DNA from: Desulfobacula sp.
Lineage (GTDB): Bacteria > Desulfobacterota > Desulfobacteria > Desulfobacterales > Desulfobacteraceae
Assembly (NCBI GenBank): GCA_011390085.1
Contig: JAABTB010000075.1
Location: 1-8,554 of the forward strand
Direction of reading: 5' to 3'
Length of the DNA stretch: 8,554 nucleotides
The translations under genes and the position numbers were made by a program. Each line of letters begins with the position of its first letter. The first letter of the stretch is position 1. A model generated the notes under the pieces. It saw only the letters and a list, made by a program, of their open reading frames with translations, ran no database searches and was not told the origin of the DNA. Shown here in pieces: positions 1-5,351 of this stretch.

Positions 1-7
1 TCATTTT

Positions 8-565
8 TCAGACAGGGGATTCACTGGTCTCGGCCAGTCTGGCGGTTAAGCCGGGATACCATGAAAAGAGGCGGATGGCGGCAGAGGCCATAATCCGGAC
101 GGCAATATAGGTCAAAATAAAAGAAGCAAAATAATGGATGTTGCTGCCAAGAAAGGGAAGGCTGAAGGGCAGTTCCAGGGGGGCATGGGCAAAGCGCGAG
201 TCCATCCAGGCCAGGGCAAAGGGTAAGGGCCAGATGGAAACACAGAAAACCGCCCCGCCCAGGGAAAAGGAATGGCCAAAGGCATCCAGGGCCTGGCGGT
301 TGACGGCTTTATAGCTTTCTTTGTCCCCCATCATGAGGGCTTTTTCGGAAAGGTGATGGTGCCGGTCCATGTCTTTCTGAATTTTTCTTATGTATTTCCG
401 GTTTAAAAATTTAACGCCCATGGCTGAGATATCCCCCAGGATAAAGCATAGAAGGGCCAGGACTGCCGTTCCAAGAAGATATCCAAGGGCCGGAGAGGAG
501 ACCATCCGGAAAGAGGCAATGAAAAAGGGATCAAGTAAAAGTATCAATGTGCTGAATGAATTCAT
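8..565 (-). CDS. Small integral membrane protein of unknown function (185 aa)
   Basis: I do not recognise this protein with confidence. It reads as an inner-membrane protein with a hydrophobic N-terminal segment (about residues 24-44), a charged, probably cytoplasmic helical stretch (about 52-95, rich in K, R, D, E and H), and two further hydrophobic segments (about 100-120 and 143-165). The arrangement of one membrane helix, a basic coiled stretch containing a GDKE-type turn (residues 80-83), then a helical pair loosely recalls DUF106/EMC3-like members of the Oxa1 superfamily. That is a topological impression only. The ATG has a GGAG ribosome binding site seven bases upstream. It lies 54 bp downstream of the TauE/SafE-like gene on the same strand and is probably cotranscribed with it, so it may be an accessory to that permease. 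The coding call is good; the function is unknown. Confidence 0.8.
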   Translation of the reverse strand: MNSFSTLILLLDPFFIASFRMVSSPALGYLLGTAVLALLCFILGDISAMGVKFLNRKYIRKIQKDMDRHHHLSEKALMMGDKESYKAVNRQALDAFGHSFSLGGAVFCVSIWPLPFALAWMDSRFAHAPLELPFSLPFLGSNIHYFASFILTYIAVRIMASAAIRLFSWYPGLTARLAETSESPV

Positions 566-571
566 ATATAA

Positions 572-594
572 GCTCCGGGCTTTGGGCCCGGAGC
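572..594 (-). promoter_or_regulatory. GC-rich stem-loop that buries the ribosome binding site of the downstream membrane protein
   Basis: The arms GCTCCGGGC (572-580) and GCCCGGAGC (586-594) form a perfect 9-bp stem around a 5-base loop in the 54-bp gap between the permease gene and the 185-residue membrane protein. On the minus-strand transcript, the GGAG at 576-573 that should serve the ATG at 565 lies inside the distal arm. Folding would therefore occlude translation initiation, unless ribosomes finishing the upstream gene or another factor open the stem. Only TTATATAT follows the hairpin, with no clean T-tract, so it is a poor intrinsic terminator, though partial attenuation is possible. 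Confidence 0.6.
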
Positions 595-619
595 CCTCCG
601 TTAAAGGCCATAAGGCCGG

Positions 620-1771
620 TTATCCGAACATCCTGATATTAAAAAAGCCTCTTAAGACATAATCAATACCGACATACAAGGAGAGAACTATGAATAGTCT
701 CTTGAGCCAGAGGTCGGAAAAATATTTGGATGTTCTGGGTCCCACCACGGAACCCACTGCAATACCGATCATTTCAAGACCGATCAATGCCCAGTCAAAC
801 TGAACCCCTTTTGAAATAAGGGTTATGATGCTGGTGATCATACTGATGAGAACGGCCAGGGCCGAGGTTCCGGCGGCCAGGTACATGGGCAGTTCGGCCA
901 CGCTGGTCAGAAAGGGCACCAGGAGAAAGCCGCCGCCGACCCCAAGGAATGCGGCCACGGCGGAAATGACGACACCGCCCAGGAGGGGGATCAGGGGATT
1001 GAATTTAAATTCGACCCCGTAAAAGGTAAACGTGATCTGGGTTAAGGAGAATTTGGTCACCTTGACGCCCATGGACGCGATGTCCACTTTTTCGCCGCTC
1101 TTCTGTTTTTTAACGGTCTGTTCAAAGGCGTCGGCGGCTGCCTTGGCTTTCTTTTTACTGGCCTGGCCCTTGGACGAGGTTTCATAGAAAAGATAAAGGC
1201 CCAGGGCCAGCACAAAAAGTCCGAAATATCCCTGGTACTGGGAAAAAGAAAGCTTACCCGCCGTCAGGGTAACAGACCCCCAGGCGCCCAGAATAGAGCC
1301 GATGCCGAGGGCAACGGCCAGGGGAACCACCAGCCGTCCCATTTTATAATAATTAAAGGATGAAATAAGGGCGGACAGACCGACGAGATACTGATTGGAC
1401 CCCCGGATGGAATCGGTAATGGCTTTGTTCAGGGAAGGGGCCGTTTCCTTAAAGGATTTGGCATATCCCCCAAGCCCGAATACCGTCATATGCCCGACCC
1501 CGGCCATAACCCCGCCAAAGGCGCCCACGGTGGAGAAAATCCAGCCCACCCACAAAGCCCAGAAAAAAGCCACCACCAGATTCACCTGGGGCCCGCCGGG
1601 AATGCCGAGAAATCCTGCCGGTTTGCTTGCATCGATCTGGCCTTTTTCCGCACCGGCCGGGGCCGAAGCAATGGCATCCTGAAGTTTACCGGCAAAGGCA
1701 GGCTCCATCCAGACGCCTGCCGCAAATACCAATAAGGCCATGAATAAAATAATTTTGTACTGTTTTGTCAC
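620..1771 (-). CDS. TauE/SafE-family (TSUP) membrane permease, putative sulfite/organosulfonate or anion exporter
   Basis: This is a 383-residue polytopic inner-membrane protein of the TauE/SafE family, whose characterised members export sulfite or sulfoacetate or move other small anions. It begins with a signal-peptide-like segment (residues 5-27, ending AFA before GK) and a short Ala/Gly-rich region. Two membrane halves follow. The first carries GAFGGVMAGVGH (83-94). The second carries the family-typical GVGGGFLLVP (277-286) and a long hydrophobic run to about 320. A lysine-rich linker (about 200-245), probably cytoplasmic, separates the halves. The length is greater than the roughly 250-residue minimal members because of the N-terminal extension and linker. 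The start is GTG, with GGAGGT five bases upstream (1782-1777). The in-frame upstream ATG is closed by a TAG, so GTG is the likely start. The substrate cannot be read from sequence; in a sulfate reducer, sulfite or another sulfur anion is plausible. A sigma-54-like promoter lies upstream. Confidence 0.88.
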   Translation of the reverse strand: MTKQYKIILFMALLVFAAGVWMEPAFAGKLQDAIASAPAGAEKGQIDASKPAGFLGIPGGPQVNLVVAFFWALWVGWIFSTVGAFGGVMAGVGHMTVFGLGGYAKSFKETAPSLNKAITDSIRGSNQYLVGLSALISSFNYYKMGRLVVPLAVALGIGSILGAWGSVTLTAGKLSFSQYQGYFGLFVLALGLYLFYETSSKGQASKKKAKAAADAFEQTVKKQKSGEKVDIASMGVKVTKFSLTQITFTFYGVEFKFNPLIPLLGGVVISAVAAFLGVGGGFLLVPFLTSVAELPMYLAAGTSALAVLISMITSIITLISKGVQFDWALIGLEMIGIAVGSVVGPRTSKYFSDLWLKRLFIVLSLYVGIDYVLRGFFNIRMFG

Positions 1772-1839
1772 CCTACACCTCCATAAAATTGTGAGTCATT
1801 GTTTCTTAAAATCCGATCCAATTCATGGAACACCTCTAA

Positions 1840-1855
1840 AGCAAACCCTGTGCCA
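1840..1855 (-). promoter_or_regulatory. Sigma-54 (RpoN) -24/-12 promoter for the TauE/SafE-like gene
   Basis: The minus strand reads TGGCACAGGGTTTGCT, compared with the consensus TGGCAC-N5-TTGCW. The GG and GC dinucleotides have the obligatory spacing (10 bases between them). The -12 element lies near 1841-1842, predicting a start near 1829 and a leader of roughly 58 bases before the GTG at 1771. Sigma-54 promoters require an enhancer-binding activator that binds upstream. The repeats at 1939-1955 and 2027-2043 (about 110-215 bases upstream of the predicted start) are candidate sites for it. No activator gene is in the window. Confidence 0.68.
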
Positions 1856-1932
1856 GGAAACTCCGGGGCGGATCAAGGGCGGAAATCAGCCATTGGAGCC
1901 TGGTTTACAGAAAGGGCCTGGAGGTTAACATC

Positions 1933-2040
1933 GTGAAGTGCAATATTTTTTATGCGGTGTCATTTGGGAAACCGCTTGATTTTCAATGGTTACCCTGTAT
2001 TAACGCCAGGCAAAAAAGAATGCCGTTGCAATATTTTTAA
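1933..2040 (+). CDS. Possible 35-codon small ORF (unverified)
   Basis: A GTG-initiated frame encodes 35 residues (MKCNIFYAVSFGKP at its start, QKRMPLQYF at its end). It is preceded by GGAGGT (1920-1925) at an ideal seven-base spacing, which is the only reason to list it. It resembles no family I recognise, has no clear upstream promoter, and could have arisen by chance. Its first and last codons fall within the two 17-bp repeats, which are better explained as regulator sites for the opposing sigma-54 promoter. I consider it more likely non-coding than coding. Confidence 0.2.
   Translation: MKCNIFYAVSFGKPLDFQWLPCINARQKRMPLQYF
1939..1955. repeat. 17-bp direct repeat, copy 1; candidate enhancer (activator) site
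   Basis: TGCAATATTTTTTATGC matches copy 2 at 2027-2043 at 16 of 17 positions. The consensus has partial dyad character (TGCA-N10-TGC). It lies roughly 110-126 bp upstream of the start predicted from the sigma-54-like promoter, a typical distance for an enhancer-binding protein site. The role is inferred from position. Confidence 0.5.
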
Positions 2041-2043
2041 TGC
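2027..2043. repeat. 17-bp direct repeat, copy 2; candidate enhancer (activator) site
   Basis: TGCAATATTTTTAATGC repeats copy 1 with one difference, 88 bp further from the permease promoter. Including base 2044, this copy has matching TGCA ends (TGCA-N10-TGCA), each self-palindromic, as expected for a dimeric regulator. The core CGTTGCAATAT (2024-2034) recurs exactly at 5621-5631 in front of had. Confidence 0.5.
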
Positions 2044-2055
2044 AGGCAAACCCTG

Positions 2056-2093
2056 AAAAACAAAGGCTGAAACCCATAAGATTTCAGCCTTTG
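2056..2093 (-). terminator. Rho-independent terminator of the dctPQM operon
   Basis: CAAAGGCTGAAA (2061-2072) and TTTCAGCCTTTG (2082-2093) form a perfect 12-bp stem around a 9-base loop. On the minus-strand transcript the stem is followed immediately by five T residues (2060-2056). It begins 12 bases beyond the dctM stop codon, so it ends the TRAP operon and insulates the permease operon downstream. Confidence 0.88.
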
Positions 2094-2104
2094 TAGATGA
2101 GGCC

Positions 2105-3424
2105 TTATTGATATAAAAGATTGGGCAGAACAAGAACGATTTGCGGGAAGATCATCATCAGGATGATTCCGATAACAACGGCGATCAGGAAGGGAAAAAT
2201 GCCTTTGAATATTTTTTCCAGGGGAATCTCTTCCTTTAATACATTTTTGGCAACCCCGTAAACCACATAGACATTGATGCCGACGGGAGGGGTGATAACC
2301 CCCATTTCCGTCACCATCACGATGATGAGGCCGAACCAGATGGGATCAAACCCCAGGGTTTGGACAACCGGGAAAAAGATCGGCACCGTCAGGGTGATAA
2401 AGGCCAGGGAATCCATGAAGCAGCCGCCGATGAAATAAATTCCGATGATGACCGCCATGATAAGAATGGGCGCCATATCCAGCCCGCTGACCCACCCTGC
2501 GATTTCAAAAGGGATCCGGGTGACGGCCAGAAATTTTCCGAAAATAACGGCGCCGGTGATCAGCATCAGCACCATGCAGGAGGTTCTCAGGGTTTCCATC
2601 AGGGATTTAACAAAGGCCGCCCAGGTGATCTGCCGCCGGATCATTGACACCACCAGTACGGCAAAGGCCCCGATACCGGCGCCTTCCGTGGGTGTAAAAA
2701 GGCCGATAAAGATGCCGCCGATGACCGTGACAAAAATGATCACGGTTTCGAAGAGGCCGAGAAAGGCCTTGAATTTTTCAGCCCAGGAAAAATTTTCACC
2801 GGCCGGCCCAAGGTCGGGATTTATTCGGCACTGGATATAGACCGTGATGATGAACAGGACACAGACCAGAAGGGCCGGGATGATTCCGGCAACAAAAAGG
2901 GCGCCGATGGACTGCTCGGTGAGGATGCCGTAAATAATCAGCACAACACTGGGGGGCATGATCATGCCGATACCGCCGCCGGAGGCCACAGACCCGGTGG
3001 CCAGGGCATCATCATAATTGTAGCGCTTCATTTCCGGAAGGCCCACCGTTGCCATGGTGGCAGCGGTGGCCGGGCTGGAGCCGCAGATGGCGCCAAAGGC
3101 CGTGCAGGCGGTCACCGTTGCCATGGCAAGCCCTCCCCGGATGCTTCCCAGGAATTTATAAGCCGCTTCGTAAAGGCGTTTGCTGATGCCGGAATTAAAT
3201 CCGAGCTGCCCCATGAGGATGAACAGGGGGATGGTGGTCAGATCATAGGATGAAAAAACCTCATACACGTTTCTGGACAAAAGGGCCAGGCCGGCATTGG
3301 GGGAAATCAGGGTGCTGAATCCGGCAAACCCCACAATACCCATGACAAAGGCGACAGGCATTTCCGTAAAAAACATGATGATCATGATGACAAGGCCGAT
3401 AATACCGATCATGGTTGGACTCAT
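2105..3424 (-). CDS. dctM: TRAP transporter large permease subunit (DctM family)
   Basis: This 439-residue inner-membrane protein is the ion-coupled transport subunit of a tripartite ATP-independent periplasmic (TRAP) transporter, and has the usual length for DctM. It is hydrophobic nearly throughout, consistent with 11-12 membrane helices. Family hallmarks visible are GSSPATAAT (115-123), the glycine-rich GGGIGMIMPPS (149-159), TPTEGAG (244-250) and VITPPVGIN (376-384). The two PP-containing motifs mark the internal repeat of the IT-superfamily fold, where Na+ and substrate bind. Its ATG follows the dctQ stop by a single base and is served by a GAAGG within the end of dctQ, indicating translational coupling. 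The stop is followed at once by the operon terminator. Substrate specificity is set mainly by the DctP partner and is not evident here. Confidence 0.96.
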   Translation of the reverse strand: MSPTMIGIIGLVIMIIMFFTEMPVAFVMGIVGFAGFSTLISPNAGLALLSRNVYEVFSSYDLTTIPLFILMGQLGFNSGISKRLYEAAYKFLGSIRGGLAMATVTACTAFGAICGSSPATAATMATVGLPEMKRYNYDDALATGSVASGGGIGMIMPPSVVLIIYGILTEQSIGALFVAGIIPALLVCVLFIITVYIQCRINPDLGPAGENFSWAEKFKAFLGLFETVIIFVTVIGGIFIGLFTPTEGAGIGAFAVLVVSMIRRQITWAAFVKSLMETLRTSCMVLMLITGAVIFGKFLAVTRIPFEIAGWVSGLDMAPILIMAVIIGIYFIGGCFMDSLAFITLTVPIFFPVVQTLGFDPIWFGLIIVMVTEMGVITPPVGINVYVVYGVAKNVLKEEIPLEKIFKGIFPFLIAVVIGIILMMIFPQIVLVLPNLLYQ

Positions 3425-3425
3425 T

Positions 3426-3914
3426 TTATTTGCCTTCTTTCAATTTCATAATGTTTTCAATTATAGTCTCTATGATGGTCAAAGAGAACACCACAAGGCC
3501 GCAGGCAATCAGGTATACCAGGTAGTGTATGGGAAAGCCCAGGTTCATGGAAACCTCACCGGTTTTGTCCAGCTCTTTGGCGTAAAGAAACATCTGCCAG
3601 GTGATGAGGGTGAACAGGAACAGGGTCAGGGTCTGGGTGATGATCTTAAGGCTGATCTGAATTTTTTTGGGAAGCAGCCGAACCAGGATTTCCACCCCCA
3701 CATGCCCGTCTACCTTATGAGTATACGGCAGGGCCGCAGCAACCGCGATGGCGGCTAAAAAGCCGATGATTTCAATGGAACCGAATATCGGGTACTTGAA
3801 AAACCGGCCCACAACATCAAACACCGTCAATGCCATCATGGCGGTGATGGCAACGCCGCCGATGACTTTAAAAATATCGGAAAATCTGTCCAGGGTTTTA
3901 GAAAAAAGGGTCAT
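3426..3914 (-). CDS. dctQ: TRAP transporter small permease subunit (DctQ family)
   Basis: This 162-residue membrane protein has four hydrophobic segments (about residues 14-35, 47-64, 88-108 and 129-150), the standard DctQ topology. The DVVGRFF motif (33-39), followed by a conserved acidic residue in SIEI (46-49), is typical of the family. DctQ is the small membrane subunit that pairs with DctM and supports docking of the binding protein. The ATG has AGGA seven bases upstream (3925-3922). The gene lies between dctP and dctM and is separated from dctP by 74 bp holding a strong stem-loop. Sequence, length and position agree, so the call is firm. Confidence 0.95.
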   Translation of the reverse strand: MTLFSKTLDRFSDIFKVIGGVAITAMMALTVFDVVGRFFKYPIFGSIEIIGFLAAIAVAAALPYTHKVDGHVGVEILVRLLPKKIQISLKIITQTLTLFLFTLITWQMFLYAKELDKTGEVSMNLGFPIHYLVYLIACGLVVFSLTIIETIIENIMKLKEGK

Positions 3915-3940
3915 ATCATTATCCTGCTGATGTGTTTAAA

Positions 3941-3976
3941 TTCATACTGAATGGCGAAAAGGCCATTCAGTATGAA
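3941..3976 (-). promoter_or_regulatory. Intercistronic 15-bp perfect stem-loop between dctP and dctQ
   Basis: TTCATACTGAATGGC (3941-3955) pairs perfectly with GCCATTCAGTATGAA (3962-3976) around a GAAAAG loop. On the minus-strand transcript it starts 12 bases after the dctP stop. It is followed by TTTAAACA and not a T-tract, so it looks like a processing or 3'-stabilising element, or a leaky terminator, and not a full stop. Such an element would let the binding protein be made in excess over the membrane subunits, as is common in binding-protein-dependent transporters. That role is inferred. Confidence 0.7.
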
Positions 3977-3988
3977 ATAAGGTGTATA

Positions 3989-4984
3989 TTACAAATTCGC
4001 CTTGATGAAATCCACAATTGCTTTTCCATCAATGCCTTTGGCGCTGACGCTTTTGACATATTCGTCAAGGACAGGAGCCACGGCATTTTGCCATTTTGTA
4101 GATTCTTCAGGAGTCTGGGGCAGCATTTCCCCGCCTTTTTCTTTTAAGAAGACAATACCGTCCTTGTCAATCTGATCCCAGCTTTCTCCATGTTTGAGAG
4201 CCCATTCTGCATTGATTTCGTTAATGGCTTTCTGGCTTTCCGGGGTCAATGCATTCCATTTTGCCTTGTTCATCATGACTGCGAAGGTGGTGGTATAAGC
4301 AGTGGAATAGTTTTCCGTCACATATTTTACAACTTCTCCCAGTTTCCAGCCTTTGTTGGCTTCCAGGGGATGAAGAGATCCGTCCACAACGCCTTTTTGC
4401 AAGAGTTCATAGCTTTCATTCATGGCCTTTCCCACCGGAGATCCGCCGAGGGCCGTGATGACGGCTCCACTGGCGCCGGTTGTACGGACTTTAAGGCCTT
4501 TCATGTCGTCCAGGGTGATGACTTTTTTGTTAGTTGTATTGAGAAGGCCGGGACCATGGGCATGGAGGTACATGATGCTTGTATCATCGAATTCCTTAGG
4601 CTGGAATTTTTCAAGAACGGCATTGGCGACTTTGGTGGCCTGAACCCCGTTTTTATAACCCATGGGAAGATCGATGGCGGCGGAAACCGGGAATCGTCCG
4701 CCGGTATAGGCAAGAACAGTCTGGCCAATGTCCGCAATCCCATTGACTACTCCGTCATAGGTCTGAGGGGCTTTTACCAGAGAGGCGGCCGGATAAAATT
4801 TAATGACCACTTCACCTTTGGTTCTTTTTTCAACTTCGGCACACCAGCTTTCGGCAAGCTGGCTTTGACCATGGGTGGGAGGAAAGAAACTGGCATAGGT
4901 AAGTTCGGTTTTTGCAAATGCATTAAAGGTAAAAGCTGCGCCCAGGAAAAGGCTCAAAAAAGTCAGTAACGCGATTTTTTTCAT
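3989..4984 (-). CDS. dctP: TRAP transporter periplasmic substrate-binding protein (DctP family)
   Basis: This 331-residue periplasmic receptor captures a carboxylate-type substrate and delivers it to DctQM. It has a clear Sec signal peptide (KK followed by a hydrophobic core, ending NAFA before KTELTYASF at residue 25). The mature protein shows the DctP pattern: MKGLKVRTTG (161-170), with Arg167 at the position that usually forms a salt bridge to the substrate carboxylate, then GSPVGKAMNESYELLQKGVVDG (181-202) and a GWKLGEVVKYVTE stretch (212-224). The length is normal. The start is well supported by AGGAGGT seven bases upstream (4998-4992). It leads the operon and faces away from the benzoyl-CoA pathway genes, so an aromatic acid or a cyclic or dicarboxylic acid is a reasonable guess for its ligand. 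The ligand is not visible in the sequence. Confidence 0.95.
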   Translation of the reverse strand: MKKIALLTFLSLFLGAAFTFNAFAKTELTYASFFPPTHGQSQLAESWCAEVEKRTKGEVVIKFYPAASLVKAPQTYDGVVNGIADIGQTVLAYTGGRFPVSAAIDLPMGYKNGVQATKVANAVLEKFQPKEFDDTSIMYLHAHGPGLLNTTNKKVITLDDMKGLKVRTTGASGAVITALGGSPVGKAMNESYELLQKGVVDGSLHPLEANKGWKLGEVVKYVTENYSTAYTTTFAVMMNKAKWNALTPESQKAINEINAEWALKHGESWDQIDKDGIVFLKEKGGEMLPQTPEESTKWQNAVAPVLDEYVKSVSAKGIDGKAIVDFIKANL

Positions 4985-4991
4985 TTTGTTG

Positions 4992-4998
4992 ACCTCCT
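4992..4998 (-). promoter_or_regulatory. Strong ribosome binding site of dctP
   Basis: The minus strand reads AGGAGGT, seven bases before the ATG at 4984. It fixes the dctP start and fits high expression of the binding protein. Confidence 0.85.
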
Positions 4999-5064
4999 AA
5001 AAGTGTTAATGGTGGAGCCAAAAACTCATTAGTTACCTTCATATATAAAATAGTATTCCCGATG

Positions 5065-5076
5065 TCACCTCCTTTC
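5065..5076 (-). promoter_or_regulatory. Orphan full-length Shine-Dalgarno sequence in the dctP leader
   Basis: The minus strand reads GAAAGGAGGTGA, which is 12 consecutive bases complementary to the usual 3' tail of bacterial 16S rRNA. It lies inside the predicted dctP leader, about 80 bases before the dctP ATG. No ATG, GTG or TTG lies at a usable distance downstream; the nearest ATG, at 5042, is over 20 bases away. It may be a ribosome standby or stalling site, or the relic of a lost start. The sequence match is certain, the function unknown. Confidence 0.45.
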
Positions 5077-5135
5077 CGTGTTTTGATTTTCAAATATTAG
5101 TGTCATAATGTAACTATAAATCAGCTATGGCTCTA

Positions 5136-5165
5136 ACTATATTTAAAAGGAAGAAACCATGTCAA
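5136..5165 (-). promoter_or_regulatory. Sigma-70-type promoter for dctPQM
   Basis: On the minus strand, TTGACA (5165-5160, a perfect -35) is followed after 18 bases by TATAGT (5141-5136, five of six -10 positions). The predicted start is near 5129, giving a leader of about 145 bases before dctP. The leader contains the orphan ribosome-binding-site sequence. Confidence 0.6.
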
Positions 5166-5206
5166 GGAAAAAATTGGATTCGGATAATAAAAATCAGGAT
5201 AATTTG

Positions 5207-5220
5207 GTTGATTAATCAAC
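5207..5220. promoter_or_regulatory. 14-bp perfect palindrome, candidate shared operator
   Basis: GTTGATTAATCAAC is a perfect inverted repeat. It sits 41 bp from the leftward -35 box and 43 bp from the rightward one, so it is almost exactly centred between the divergent promoters. The half-sites TTGAT/ATCAA recall the CRP/FNR half-site, but the two-base gap is wrong for that family (four are expected). A MarR- or TetR-type dimer is more compatible. The binding protein is unknown. Confidence 0.5.
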
Positions 5221-5263
5221 TATATGGCAGGGGACTGAAAATTTAATTTTTTCTAAAAAAAAC

Positions 5264-5292
5264 TTGACATGTAGCTGCAATGTATCTATTAG
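5264..5292 (+). promoter_or_regulatory. Sigma-70-type promoter reading toward the DUF2080 gene and the had operon
   Basis: TTGACA (5264-5269) is a perfect -35. A 17-base spacer leads to TATTAG (5287-5292), four of six -10 positions. The predicted start is near 5299, about 53 bases before the DUF2080 ATG. The weak -10 and the overlapping repeats suggest a regulated promoter. Confidence 0.55.
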
Positions 5293-5317
5293 GTATCTAA
5301 GTAATAGCTGGCAATGT
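5272..5317. repeat. Nested repeats over the rightward promoter, candidate operator array
   Basis: TAGCTGCAATGT (5272-5283) recurs as TAGCTGGCAATGT (5305-5317), differing by one inserted G and offset by 33 bp, about three helical turns. GTATCTA occurs twice between them (5282-5288, 5293-5299; 11 bp offset), and CTATTA (5286-5291) with TAATAG (5302-5307) forms an inverted repeat. All lie across the -10 box and predicted start, where a bound protein would block transcription. Confidence 0.45.
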
Positions 5318-5351
5318 TTTGTCGGCTTGCCTGCATAGGGGAGTTTAATCA

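Larger units (their letters stand above)
1772..2104. other. Intergenic region between the permease operon and the TRAP operon terminator
   Basis: This 333-bp stretch separates the start of the TauE/SafE-like gene from the 3' end of dctM. Reading leftward from dctM, it holds the TRAP operon terminator (2061-2093), two copies of a 17-bp AT-rich repeat, an unverified 35-codon plus-strand reading frame, and a sigma-54-like promoter facing the permease gene. No recognisable protein family or structural RNA was found in it. Confidence 0.7.
4985..5351. other. Divergent control region between dctPQM and the aromatic-degradation side
   Basis: This 367-bp AT-rich region contains no convincing long gene. 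From left to right it holds the dctP ribosome binding site, a second unattached ribosome-binding-site sequence, a leftward sigma-70-like promoter, a 14-bp palindrome, a rightward sigma-70-like promoter overlapped by repeats, and the ribosome binding site of the DUF2080 gene (AGGGGAG, 5337-5343). Confidence 0.75.

Noticed and set aside
2..4. Possible ATG of a further minus-strand gene at the left edge
   Set aside because: Only one codon would be inside the window and no ribosome binding site is clear upstream, so nothing can be supported.
4190..4969. 259-codon open frame on the plus strand
   Set aside because: It lies antisense within dctP, which has a signal peptide, family motifs and a strong ribosome binding site. 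The plus-strand translation is not protein-like.
4923..5042. 39-codon minus-strand frame overlapping the dctP start out of frame, considered as an upstream ORF
   Set aside because: The only Shine-Dalgarno-like sequence is over 20 bases from its ATG, and the product (MKVTNEFLAPP start) is unremarkable.
5159..5215. 18-codon frame (starting MSRKKLDSD) after an AAGGAAG sequence, considered as a leader peptide
   Set aside because: It is very short, shows no attenuator-like codon run or following terminator, and overlaps the -35 of the opposing dctP promoter and the palindrome. Chance is the simpler explanation.
5207..5220. Palindrome considered as an FNR/CRP site
   Set aside because: The half-sites TTGAT/ATCAA fit, but they are separated by two bases instead of four, so the standard dimer would not fit.
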